Below, in pieces: positions 12,520 to 23,640 of a DNA stretch of 64,000 bases. How positions within the stretch are numbered: the first letter of the stretch is position 1; each line of letters starts with the position of its first letter. This stretch comes from Benincasa hispida. Its lineage: Eukaryota; Streptophyta; Magnoliopsida; Cucurbitales; Cucurbitaceae. Location: the NCBI RefSeq assembly GCF_009727055.1, contig NC_052357.1:84280970-84344969 (forward strand), read 5' to 3'. The notes below the pieces were generated by a model. That model worked only from the letters and a program-made list of their open reading frames with translations. It was not told the DNA's origin and made no database searches. The position numbers were made by a program, and so were the translations under genes.

Positions 12520-12807
12520 TTATGTATTTAAAGTACACCCATACAGCGTCCCTATCTTTTTCTGGTTCAAACGGCTGGTCCTCCTTTTTGTTTTTATATA
12601 CCGAATTCACAAGAAAATCAGAACCCGAGAACTAATACCACCCCCAAGTACAAGTAGTTACCCGCTTTTCATATTCAGCGTTTTCCTCATGGCCCTTCCC
12701 TAGTTACCTCTCAACTTGAATTTTTTACCTCAACCTTCTTATATATTACATACACCCAAAAGGGTGTGTGTTTGGGTTGGATTTTATTTTATTCTTTTCG
12801 CTCTAAG

Positions 12808-13254
12808 ATGGAAGGAGAAGTTTGCTCCGCTGTAAATTCATCACCGAAGAGGAAGCAAAGACATAGTCAGAATCATCTCCAACAAGAAAAGCCTTACAGA
12901 GGAATAAGGATGAGGAAGTGGGGAAAGTGGGTTGCAGAAATCAGAGAACCCAACAAACGCTCCAGGATTTGGCTTGGTTCATACACAACCCCCGTCGCCG
13001 CCGCTAGAGCTTATGACACCGCCGTCTTCTATCTCCGTGGCCCTACCGCCCGCCTTAACTTCCCCGAGTTGATGTTCGAAGCAGACCAGCTACACGACAT
13101 GTCGGCCGCCTCCATACGCAAACGAGCCACCGAAGTCGGCGCTAGGGTTGACGCCATCCAGACCTCCCTCAACGCCTCTAATTCCGGTACTCAAATTTCC
13201 GACAAGCCCGATTTAAACGAGTACCCCAACCCTGAAACCTCAGACGACGATTGA
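12808..13254 (+). CDS. DEAR1-like: DREB A-5-type AP2/ERF transcriptional repressor (DEAR1-like)
   Basis: Intronless 148-residue protein. The AP2/ERF DNA-binding domain spans residues 29-86 ([20 protein letters not shown] onward to ARLNFPE). Val42 and Glu47 fall at domain positions 14 and 19, the pair that marks DREB rather than ERF proteins and favours DRE/CRT (A/GCCGAC) sites. Near the C-terminus DLNEYP (135-140) fits the DLNxxP form of the EAR motif, which recruits TOPLESS-type co-repressors. A basic KRKQR stretch (14-18) may help nuclear import. Domain plus EAR motif plus short length match group A-5 proteins such as Arabidopsis DEAR1, known as repressors in cold and defence responses. I chose the ATG at 12808; an in-frame GTG upstream is not a plausible plant start. 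AATAAA at 13296-13301 is a possible polyadenylation signal. Confidence 0.93.
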   Translation: MEGEVCSAVNSSPKRKQRHSQNHLQQEKPYRGIRMRKWGKWVAEIREPNKRSRIWLGSYTTPVAAARAYDTAVFYLRGPTARLNFPELMFEADQLHDMSAASIRKRATEVGARVDAIQTSLNASNSGTQISDKPDLNEYPNPETSDDD

Positions 13255-15300
13255 TTTCTCTACCGTAAAACCGAAATTATGAAAAAGAGAAACGGAATAA
13301 AAAAATGATTCCGTTTTGCTCGGTTGTAGTTGTGCGATTGTAACCGCCCCCCTACACGGCTTTATACAAATACTTGATCATCTCGCCTAATTTTGGATGT
13401 TCCTTTTTATTCTTGGTATTTGTGGTTTATTTTAATTGGTAGGAATAGCAATTTTTTTGTTAGGAGGGGTGGCGCCGCCGTGTGGACGAGTGGACGCCCA
13501 CCGGAGAAATTTGGGATAAGGGATGAAGATCTCAATTAAAAAAAAAAAAAAAATTAAAAATAAAGTTTGGAGCAAGGGGGGACAACAACTGGTGCACATG
13601 ACATGCTTGTGGAGTCCACAAGAAGGCACAATGAAAAGAGAAGCCCAATATTATGTGAGAGCGAGAGAAAGCGATGTTATATTAGTGGCCTTCATATTAG
13701 GTTCTAAATTGTGAAGCTTTTGCCGGACATTTCTTTTGATTTCCCTCATCTTCTTTTAGCAAACATAGAGACGGCAACCGCACCGCCGCCCTGCCATCTT
13801 AAAATTAAGACTACTACTCCCGCCGTTTTCAATTTGGTTGGTTTTAGTCTTCTCGTATTTAATGAAAATCTTAAGTTCTCTCATCTCATCTGTGTAGTAG
13901 ACTAAATTAAACAAAATTGATCAAAACTTTTGACTTTTCTCCTCTTCTCCTTTTAAATCCCTGCTGTGGATGTGGGTCGAGCCTGAAAATCCATTAATTT
14001 TGTATAATTATAACACCGCCTTTCATGGATCTTGTACAAAAATTTAATTTTTATAATATATATCTCCCCTTACATTTGATTTAATCTTCGTCTCAGCTTC
14101 CATGCACCACTCATTATCAATATATATGGCAGACGCTACAGATGTGGCATAGGCCATAAATAAATTAATAATAGTCAGTTATATTATAAGGCAGCTGAGA
14201 CTTTTATTTTAATACGTAGTTTGAATAGTGAAACAGCAGTCTTAATAATTACCGGAAATCCCATCACTAGATTTTGCATAAATAGAAGGTCGGTGGCGGG
14301 TGTAGTCAACAGCACCGCTAATTTACTCTTTTAACTTTAAGATTAGACGTTCAATTAATGAAAAATTATTGAAAGTTCTTTTTTTTTTCCCACCCCCAAA
14401 AGGTGGCGTTTTGGTTTTGGAAAGGAATGGATTCGATAATATGTGATTAAAATTAATAATTCTAACTTCACTGAGAGAATCATAATAATAATGGGTCTCT
14501 CGATTTGGAAAATTCCCCCTTTATTCCATCCTTCCATAATAAAAGATCCTAAAATTTAGATCGATCCACATGTAAACTATATATAGGAGTTGTTACGAGG
14601 TGCCCTAAAAAAATTGTGTAAGAAAGAAAAAGGGTTCGAACTGGCATTTTGTAATCTAATCGTGAGAGAAGAATATTTACTAAATCTGGGTTAGAATAAG
14701 AAAATTTGTGTGGAGTAAGCGTCGGTATTTACAGGTTGTTTGTATAGTTTTAGATTAAAAAGTGATTTAGAGTTGAAGTAATGGTAATTTAATAATAAAA
14801 ACGTTACCGGGTGGTGACTCACCGTCATGGAGGTGTCACTTTCACACCGAACCGTCTCCCAATATGGAGAGGGTTTTGTTGGGAAATCATTCAGTAACGT
14901 GTCAAGCAGTTATTTACAATACAACTCCCGTCCCCACCGCTTAAAATCTTCTTTTCTAATATATTCGAGAAATTGAATAAATCCATAATTCGACGGCCAC
15001 TCCCAATTTTTATAATGCTTTCAACGATAGCTACAAGGAAGGAACAAAATATCGAACAAACAATAATGAGACAAAATTGTATTATATGATTTATATACTC
15101 CGTACACAGCATACAATCATGTGGAAATAATATAAATTACATAAATATATTGGAAACGGAGAGTGGAGAAATGATGTGGGGGAGAGTCACAACTCATAAC
15201 TCAACCTACCATCAACGCAATACTGGGTTTGTAATGAAAATGAAGTATATGACCATGGTCGGCCAAATATTGATTGAGAATTTATAAGGAAAAAACATAA
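13255..15300. other. DREB downstream region, no gene seen
   Basis: Noncoding DNA after the DREB gene. It contains an A-rich run near 13539-13555, a pyrimidine run near 14380-14392 and no recognisable protein domain on either strand. I see no tRNA or repeat of note. It looks like original host intergenic DNA up to the edge of element H. Confidence 0.5.
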
Positions 15301-15790
15301 TAGCTGAATAGATAAGATACTAATAAGTAAGTATAACATGTTATTCTCTCCCTTCTTCTTCTTCATTATTATCTAATCTTAGTCTATTTAATCATTGGAA
15401 AACTCCTAAATAAATTAGGGTAAAAACTATAGATAAAAGATAGAAGAATTCCACGGTATGAAATAGGAATTTCAAACTTTCTTTCCTACCAAGGAACACT
15501 AAGCTCTCTTATAAGAAGAAACTCTTTCTCTTTATCTCACTCACTTATTGGATAACCATGAGTTCTCACCTATTTATAGCCTAAAGAAACTTAGCCATCC
15601 AGCAAATCCAATAGCTTCAAATTGTTTTTGATAGATGTGAATGATCTAATGACTTCAATTGTTCTAGAGAGATGTGAAAGATCTAAGGGTCACAAATTGG
15701 TCTTGAATAAAGTGTAAAATCTAATGGCCCAAAATTGTCTTCTAAGAAACTTCTTGAATAATAAGGATTTTTCTTGATAATTATCAAACA
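15300..15790 (-). repeat. 3' LTR of H
   Basis: Right edge is clear: on the minus strand the LTR starts TGTTTGATAATTATC straight after the purine tract AAATGGGAGAT. Left edge is approximate. Bases 15339-15372 match the 5' LTR only in inverted orientation (see findings). Confidence 0.7.
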
Positions 15791-15829
15791 ATCTCCCATT
15801 TGGAGAATTCAATCACATCTCCACATCAT

Positions 15830-16602
15830 TCTTTCTACCTTGTCATCTTCATGTTGCTTATGCTTCTAGCTACTAGGCCATTCGGACACCAAATGAACTT
15901 GCCAGCATTGATTGCTTTTGTCAAGTAATCTGTCAGGTTTTCTTTTGTATGAATTTTATGCATATCCATTGTTCTTTCCTCCACTTTCTCACAAACAAAG
16001 TTGTACTGCACTCAAATATATTTGGACTTAGCATGGAAAGATGGATTTTTTGCAAGTTACAAGGCGCTCTGACAGTCACAAAACAGAGAAATTTTCTCAT
16101 GTTCATGCCCAAGCTCCTCTAATAGTAATTTTAACTACCGCTTCTTTGCTAGCTTATGTAGCTGCAACATATTCTACTTTTGTTGTTGATGTCGCCACAA
16201 CTGACTGCAGTTTGGAAACTCAGCTTACAATAGCAAGAGTAAACACATATCCATTGGTGAATTTGCTTTATCAAGATCACCTACCAAATTAGAGTCAATA
16301 TATCCTCTGATAGTAAAGTTTGATCCTCCATAACACGTTGCATCATCTATGGACCCTTTAATGTATCTAAGGATCCTTTTAACAACACTCAAATGCTCTC
16401 GATCAAGATTCACCATATACCGACTAACAACTCCCACTACATGTGCAATGTCTGGTTTGGTACAAATTATGACAAACATTAAACTTCCCACTGCTGATGC
16501 ATATGGCACTCGAGACATCTCCATCCTCACTGCTTCACTATTAGGGCTTATACTAAAGGATATCTTGAAATTAATAGGAAGAGGGGTAGAAATTGGCTTA
16601 CA
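15830..16602 (-). pseudogene. H RNase H and C-terminal pol remnant
   Basis: On the minus strand, 16225-16530 reads as the end of RT and start of RNase H (VPYASAVGSLMF, then GYIDSNLVGD). Further left is the pol C-terminus with LTKAINAGKFIWC near 15870-15930. Frameshifts and stops separate the pieces. The hAT-like insertion at 16611-17618 cuts it from the RT domain. Confidence 0.8.
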
Positions 16603-16610
16603 ATCTTACA

Positions 16611-17479
16611 CTAAGAAGCATAGATACTTCTAATTGTGCAGAGAATTAGTATTAGATACAGATATGATACGGATACGTTCAGATACGTGGTAGATACGTG
16701 ATTTGAAGTATCTGATTATTTGTATTTTTATTTTTAATTTTCAGATATGCGTATCTGCTTCCAGATAGGGATACGTGGGTCAATTTTTTTTTTCAAATTT
16801 AAGCCCAACCCACGACCCATTTTATTTTAGTGCATATTTAGGAGTGATTTTAAAATTATCAAAAATCATTTTTTTTCATTTTTAAAATCACTCGAAAACA
16901 CACATTTAATTACTCAAAATTAATTTAGTTTTCAATTTTACTCTTTTGAATGCAATTTTCATATCGTCAACATTAGTTTTGAAGGATTAAACATGTTTCA
17001 CGGTAATTTTGAAAATAACAAAAGTGATTTCAACCATTTTAAAACCATTTCCAAATATAAAGTCCACTTATATTGAGCAATCTAAAACAAAATAAATTAA
17101 AAATGTTAAAAACATAAAAAATTGAAAAAAAAACCCGAAATGTAATTGAATCTTCATTCTTCCCTTCTCACTCACTATTTAAATCATGATTCACACCCGC
17201 TTCATCTTCAACTTCATTCTTCAATCTATATCTTCTACTTCTTTCCTACCGTCTACTCTAGTCGTTCAACAATCACTCGAAGTTATTGGACTTTTTTTTT
17301 CAAGTTTTCACTCTCTTCTTGAATCTACTTTAATCTAACTTAAAATAAGTATACGTATATATATGTATGTATATTATATATTATATATGTATATATGTAT
17401 ATATGTATACATACACATACATACAGACACACACATGCACATGTACACGCACGTACGCACACACTTTTATTTATATATG

Positions 17480-17519
<40 letters not shown>

Positions 17520-17618
17520 CTTCAACGTATTTGTATCTTAGTTTTCTTAGAAATTAACGTATCGTCGTATCGTATTGTATCCATATCATGTATCCGTATC
17601 CATATATGTGCTTCTTAG
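16611..17618. mobile_element. hAT-like non-autonomous DNA transposon in H
   Basis: 1,008-bp insertion with perfect 10-bp terminal inverted repeats (CTAAGAAGCA at 16611-16620, TGCTTCTTAG at 17609-17618). It is flanked by the 8-bp target duplication ATCTTACA (16603-16610) / ATCTTGCA (17619-17626), with one difference. The subterminal regions carry many GATACG/CGTATC motifs in inverted arrangement. There is no transposase reading frame. An 8-bp target duplication fits the hAT superfamily; the terminal sequence itself I do not recognise. Confidence 0.78.
17345..17515. repeat. TA/TG compound microsatellite inside the hAT-like element
   Basis: TA, TATG, CACA and CATA-type short repeats, ending in a (TA)n run of about 28 bp at 17486-17513. 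The open frames across it are simple-sequence artefacts. Confidence 0.9.
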
Positions 17619-17639
17619 ATCTTGCATGTTAAAAATCGC

Positions 17640-18300
17640 AGGACATTCTTCAAATAATTTTTCTGAGAAAGCCAAATTTCTTATTATTTCTATCTCGGTG
17701 AATTTGCATCCCCAGAATCTTGTTTGCTGGTCTTAAGTCCTTCATTTCAAATTCCCTAGCCAAGTGAGCCTTCAAATTTTTTATACGATCTTTATTGGGG
17801 TCTGCTACCAACATGTCGTCTACATACAACAGTAAGGCAATGAAGTTGTTTTCTTCAAATCTCTTGAAATATGCACAAGGGTCTACATTAAGTCTATTGT
17901 ATCCACGACTCATGATGAAGGAATCGAATCTCCTGTACCAACATCTCGGCGCCTGTTTGAGACCATACAAAGATTTGTTTAACCTACAAACCAAGTTCTC
18001 TTTTCCTTTTACTTCAAAACCTTCTGGTTGGAGCATATAGATTTCTTCTTCAAGATCTCCATGGAGAAATGCAGTTTTAACATCCAACTGCTCTAAGTAC
18101 AAGTCAAATGTAGTACACATTGTCAGGACTATTTTAACAGTAGTAAATCGAACTAGGGGAGAAAAGTTCTTATTGAAGTCAATACATTCTTTCTGAGCAT
18201 ATCCCTTTACCGCCAATTTTGCCCGATATTGCTCCACTTGGTCATCAATGTTACACTTGATCTTATACACTCATTTGCTAATGGGCTTTCTCCCTTGTGG
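17640..18300 (-). pseudogene. H reverse transcriptase domain
   Basis: A 206-codon open stretch on the minus strand (17650-18270) holds most of a Copia RT. It contains YRAKLAVKGYAQKECIDF, LDVKTAFLHGDLEEEIYM, SLYGLKQAPRCWYRRFD and the active site YVDD (minus strand of 17815-17826). It ends where the hAT-like element is inserted. The N-terminal neighbour (18368-18628) is the RT linker with stops between. Confidence 0.88.
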
Positions 18301-18759
18301 TACTGTTATAAGTCCAAGTCTTATTTTTATGAAGAACTTTTATTTCTTCTTGCATTTTTGTTATGCACTAAGTAGCATTTGAACTAGTCATTGTCTCTTG
18401 AAGAGTTAATGGTTCTCTATCCTTGGTTAGAAGACAATATGTAACATTACTCTTCATAATATATTCAGATTGCCAACTTAGTGGTTTTGTTATCCAATTA
18501 GATCGACGGATTTCTGATACTTGTAACTTAGCTAGTTCTTGGATCTTGTGCATTGGTTTAGCTTTAGAAGAGTCCCCTATATATTCTTTCTCCACAAGTA
18601 CAGTTGTAGTCTTTGAGCTTTCATTCATCTGCTACTTGTTTTTTATCTTCTACAAAGATCATGTCCCTACTGATGATAACCTTGTGACAGTGGGATCCCA
18701 TAGGTGATAGCCTTTTACACTATCAGCATACTTTAAGAATAAACATCTCCAAGATTTTG

Positions 18760-19640
18760 GATCTAGCTTTGTAGTTTCTTGGGCATTGTACATTATGCAC
18801 ACCAGACTTTTGAATATATGGATGTTCGAATAATCAGCCTATTTGTCAGACCATATAAGCATTAGTGTCTTCAATTTAATTTGCAATTGATGGAGCACGG
18901 TTCACTACATAATAGGCAGTATTCACTACCTTTGCCCAGTTTTCTCTAAGTTTACAGTTCCCAACATTGCTCTTGTTTTCTCTAACAAGGTTCTGTTCAT
19001 TAGCTCTGCTACTCCATTTTGTTGAGGAGCATAAGCAATAGTGAATTGTCTTTTGATGCCTTCCTAATTGCAAAATTTTGCAAACTCATTGCTTGTATGT
19101 TCTCCTCCATTATCTATCCTCAAACACTTAATCTTCTTACCAAATTGAAGTTCCACTTACGCTTTCAATACTTTGAAGATTGAACACACATCTGCCTTTC
19201 TTGATGGGATACACCCAACACCTTCTGGAGTAATCTTCTATAAAGGACATAGAGTACCTTGCTCTTCTTCGAGATGTAATTGGTGCTTGCCATACATCAT
19301 AATGAATCAATTCGAGAATCACTTTACTTCTAGAATTTGATGTGTTGAACTTTAATAGAGGAAGTTGTATACTCTTCAGGCCTTCTATATGTTGCACTTT
19401 TTGAATCGTGCAAACTGTATTATCATGGGACTTCAACTTGATCATTCCAATACTGACAATCTTCAAGGCATGATCATTATAACTGAACACAGATCCTCCG
19501 GAGACAGGTTCATAATGATGGTAACCATTATCGATGAGAGATTTGATAAGTGGTTTCTGATCTGAAGAACCATTAATCAACCATTCTTTTCCTCCCTTCC
19601 ATAATTGTTACTACTTCACGCAAGATAAGACACCACCTTC
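18760..19640 (-). pseudogene. H integrase and gag-pre-integrase remnant
   Basis: Minus-strand reading gives FIEDYSRRCWVYPIKKG and VILELIHYDVW (integrase core start, within 19137-19580). Around 18876-19110 it gives the stretch with QQNGVAE-like and LVRENKSNVGN-like residues. Stops and frameshifts are frequent. Gene order fits Copia (integrase before RT). Confidence 0.78.
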
Positions 19641-19689
19641 ATCTAAGGTGCTTGCTACATTTACATGAGGATTGAAATCTTTCTTGTTT

Positions 19690-20215
19690 AGATTCCAGCA
19701 ATCCTTCTTCAAATGTCTCTTCTTTCCACAATTGTAGCATTTCATGTTCTTACTTTGTGATTTTGACATTCATTGATTTTTGCTCCCACGTGAGCCACGT
19801 TCCATTGATCTACCTCTTGTCACTGTTATACCAATTTATCTTTGATCTCACACCAATTTTCCTCTTCCAAGACAACAACTGTAATATCATCAAAACTTAG
19901 ATAGTCTAAGAGAACATTACTTGTTAGATGACAAGTTGATCAAACGAATCAGGAAGATTTTAAAGTAGAAGTTCAAGATATTCATTTGACTTTATTTTAT
20001 GACCCAACGACATGAGCTAAGAAAATATAGTATTTAACGTGTTCATGTGCTCTATCATTGAGGTGGATTCTCCGAAGAGTATACAACTTCCTCTTAAGGT
20101 AAATCTTATTGTGAAGTGGTTTGGTCTCATACAATTTTGTGAGGTGGTCTCAAATCTCCTTTGCGGTTTTCTTCTTCTCAATGCTTGACAATACATTATC
20201 AGCTAATGTTAGATG
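19690..20215 (-). pseudogene. H gag, C-terminal part with zinc knuckle
   Basis: The minus strand of 19698-19739 encodes CYNCGKKRHLKKDC, an intact CX2CX4HX4C nucleocapsid zinc knuckle. Reading back to 20215 the gag includes HLTLADNVLSSI, which joins exactly to MANI on the other side of solo LTR A2 (22313 onward). Confidence 0.85.
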
Positions 20216-22307
20216 TGTTGGGGATGATGCCCTAAAGTCTCGTGTCCTGTAGTTTATAAATACAGTTTGTACGAACGCTTGTGATTTATAATATATGATA
20301 CTTACTTCATTTCTTATCTTTGAACATTGGATGTCTTATTTACTTTACCACAAACCAATAAACTAAAATCCCTGGTTGTCATTATGTAACCTAAGCATGT
20401 ATGTAGTGACATATAAGTGGATCATGTCTTAAGTGATAACCAAAATGGTCTGTAGTATATGGATATAGGAGAGAAACTTTATCCAAGTAATGCTACATAT
20501 GCGGCCCGCTTTGTAGAATAGTTACAAGTATTGTGACTTGCTACAGATAGTCTGATCCTGATCATTCGTGTGGAGACATGCGAGCGGAGGCGTTTTATAT
20601 AAAGAGTTTGTATAAGACCTGACCATGAAGTGTTAACGTCTTGTTATATAGCACCATTTATGACAGAGACTTCACTTCACTATGATGACCATAGGTAACA
20701 TGACCTCAATCCTGAGTGAGTTGGGAACTCCTACCATTGAGGGTGGTTCTTTGATTTGCATGGGTGCGAGTGGCTAGGTCGCCGACTCAAACCTAGCATT
20801 TTGGGGATTCGTCTGATTTAAGAGTTGGGAACTCAGCTACACAAGATAAAATTCACTCCTTCCCTAAATCAGATGTAAGTAGATAGATTGCTCCCTTAAA
20901 GATTGATCCCGGGGCTTGAACGATGTGGCACCACAAACCTTCTCATGGCTTGAGAGGTGTCCACACATAGTAGGACTATATCGTATTGTTCATTAGAGGA
21001 TCAATGGTACTTAAGGAGTTAGATGTAACTATAGGGGCAAAACGGTAAATTGGTCCAGCTATACTTACGAGCATCTGTGAAGGGTTATTGTACCGTTGAT
21101 TGATTATATCCGATGGACACAAAAATATATTTATTGTAAGAAGAGTTCAACTATTGGTCTTTAGTGGAATGTCTGGTAGTTAACAGATGGTGGATGTCGT
21201 GGCTAAAGTATTTAGTTAACTATTCACATACCGTTGAAGCTTCGAGCCATAGGTCCATAAGGTCCCCTTGGTAGCTCAATGGATTCAAGTTGAGAATAAG
21301 TTTTTGGGTCAGTTTGGAATGTTCAAATTCACAAGAGGGAGTTCGATTATATATGATATAATTGAACTGGTTAATTATATATGTTATGATTGACCTTATG
21401 TATGAGATATATTAATTGGAGGAAAATGGATATAAATATGATTTATATCTAGTGGAGGAGAAAACATTATGGTTGATATATGATATTAAACTATAGATTA
21501 ATGAATATAATACGATTATATTTATTATTTTATTTTAACAATTATAGGATAATTGTTCATGTCATTTTCTCCATAACCATGCGTTAGTGGGAAGTCCCAA
21601 TCGGTTTTCGTAACTGAAGAATAAAATGAAAATTATTTTCCTTTTGCAAAGATCACGATTATTTGCTCAAGAGTAATGTGCTGCCTATCGCTTAGTAAAA
21701 TCAGAGACTATACAATACCTCGAATTTACTGCACGATCGCATACACACGAGCGCCATCTTCTAAACGATCGGCTACCTTTTACTAAACGATCGTATAGAT
21801 GATCGCTGTCCCTTTCCTACTTGATCGTGTATTTCATCTAAACGATCAAGCATTTTGTCTATACGATAGATGCAGCCTTCTTCTACTTGCTTGATCGTTG
21901 TATACGATCTTCCTCTCCTCTTCCCCTCTACCAAATCTAAACAGAGTTCACTCTTTAGATTCTCACACCGAGAATACTAAGGATTCCAAGTGGTGGTGTC
22001 GTCCCTATCTTCCGTCTGTTCGTGTGAAGACCGTTCGTGGTAGACGATCGGGTGTTGGTGAACGATAGCTTGACGTTCCAGCGAGAGCAAGAGCCCCTAT
22101 TCTCTTAGAGAGAGCGAGATTTCTGCTGAAGAGAGTCTTCAACTGGTCAGTTTTCTTGTTCTTCTGTTTGTTAATCTTAAAGCATGCCGATAATTTTATA
22201 GTATGATGCATATCTGTTTGTTTGGATGTAAATGTGGTAATTCTATCACAATGTCTTTGGAAAGATCCACTTCCACTCAGAGGTACTCTTGTATAAGAGT
22301 TCCTTCA
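20216..22307 (+). mobile_element. solo LTR A2 (Copia lineage A), complete
   Basis: 2,092-bp LTR beginning TGTTGGGGATGATGCCCTAA and ending GAGTTCCTTCA. It is flanked by the perfect 5-bp duplication AGATG (20211-20215 and 22308-22312). It lies in the gag of element H and splits the reading between MANI and HLTLADN. No internal domain is attached. Contains the GATCG-rich module at 21722-21912. Its start closely resembles the LTR of element D, so D is a plausible coding relative. Confidence 0.93.
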
Positions 22308-22312
22308 AGATG

Positions 22313-22610
22313 AATGTTTGCCATAACATTCCCGTCCATCTCGTTCCATCTGTTATCATCTGTGATCTCCACTGGCCTCTCATCAATGGCTGCAAGGAAA
22401 TTATCTTTTCTCAAGAAAGCCTTCATCTTCAACTTCCACAACGAGAAATTAGTTCCTTTAAACTTTCAATCTCGAACTTTGCTGCCACTTCTATCACGAA
22501 CTATAAACAATCCTTGATCATTTCTATTAATTCAGGTGAAAAATATCTTACTTATTTTCTAATATGGAGGATCCACCTATTAGTGGCAACCACAAAGTAT
22601 ACGATAAGTA
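22313..22610 (-). pseudogene. H gag, N-terminal part
   Basis: The minus-strand reading gives GTNFSLWKLKMKAFLRKDNF and AAIDERPVEITDD, the typical start of a Copia gag, then MDGNVMANI up to the solo LTR junction. The start codon is not clear. Confidence 0.8.
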
Positions 22611-22650
22611 GATATTAACACCCAAAATTAAACCAAACTCTCATAGCACT

Positions 22651-23170
22651 TGTTACAAAAGAGACTGTGACCAAATATAGTAAGATCACAACTAAAGCAG
22701 ATTGAGAATAATAATAATGAAGAAGAAGAAGGAAGAGAATAACACACAATGATTTACTTGAAAAATCCCTAAAAAAATTAGGGCAAAAATCACGAGAAAG
22801 GATAGAAGAATTCCACTATATAAAATAGGAGTTTCAAACTTTCTTTCTTATAGAGGAAGACCAAGCTCTCTTACAAGAAGAAACTCTCTCTATTTTGTCT
22901 AATTCACTTGTTAGAGATTTTTTGGGATAGTTTGGCAACTAGGGGTTTTCACCTATTTATAGCCCAAAGAAACTTGGCAAGCAGATCCAATAACTTCAAA
23001 TTGTTCGTGATAGATGTGAAGGATCTAATGACTCCAATTGTCCTAGAGAGATATGAAAGATCTAAGGATCACAAATTAGTCTTGGACAAAATCTAAGATC
23101 CAATGATCCTAAATTGTCTTCTAAGAAACTTCTTGAATAATAAGGATTTTTCTTGATAATTATCCAAAAT
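22651..23170 (-). repeat. 5' LTR of H
   Basis: Begins on + at TGTTACAAAAGAG next to the primer binding site complement (22637-22648) and ends near GATAATTATCC. Matches 15400-15790 in direct orientation from AATTAGGG onward. Confidence 0.75.
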
Positions 23171-23199
23171 AATCAACATAAAATAAGAATAGGAGAAAC

Positions 23200-23640
23200 A
23201 AGGTTTAGCTAAAAGTAGCACCCTTGTCCAAATTAACGTGTTCGACTTCAGCCAAAGTCAACTCTAGCAATATAGTTAATGGGCCATGTCCCACACATAA
23301 CCACCCCAAAATATCACCTTAGGACAAAAATAGGTCTAAGATAAGGTGCTTGCATTGGTCAAGACTGAGGTTGACCCTAGTCAAACATGAATTAAGACAA
23401 AGCCCGATAAGTTATATGATTATCCTAAAGTGACTCCAAAACCCTATCGAAATAATGTAGCTCAATCACTTCTATAAATACATAATTATAGCTCCATATG
23501 AAGTAATTTTGAGTTCTATAATCAAACTCTCTAACTTCCACACTCTCACTCTCTGATTTAAGCATCATGATGTGTGTGAGAAACACCACATCGAAGTATA
23601 GATTTTCTCTTTTTTAAATTAAGTTTTTCTTCCTTTTCAA
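23200..23640 (+). mobile_element. possible Gypsy-type LTR fragment
   Basis: Layout resembles the promoter half of a Gypsy LTR: a TATA-like CTATAAATAC near 23472, then CACACTCTCACTCTCTGATTTA and AGCATC about 70-100 bp downstream. No second copy lies in the window, so the edges are guesses. Confidence 0.3.

Larger units (their letters stand above)
15300..23170 (-). mobile_element. Copia retrotransposon H, with two nested insertions
   Basis: Minus-strand Copia element with LTRs at the two ends, sharing a direct block from about 15400-15790 and 22760-23166. Reading right to left: 5' LTR, degenerate tRNA-Met primer binding site (22637-22648 on +, 9 of 12 matching GCTCTGATACCA), gag, protease/integrase, RT, RNase H, then a purine tract (complement of 15791-15803) before the 3' LTR. 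Solo LTR A2 interrupts gag, and a hAT-like element interrupts the RT-RNase H stretch. Outer ends are blurred, and no clean target duplication was found. Confidence 0.85.

Noticed and set aside
14630..14650. tRNA B-box-like GGTTCGAACTG
   Set aside because: No A box, acceptor stem or cloverleaf could be built around it.
17340..17618. Tyr/Ile/His-rich and Cys-rich frames on both strands
   Set aside because: Translations of a TA/TG microsatellite inside the hAT-like element.
21722..21912. CRISPR-like array of GATCG repeats
   Set aside because: This is a plant LTR. The repeats are very short, irregularly spaced and present in several LTR copies.
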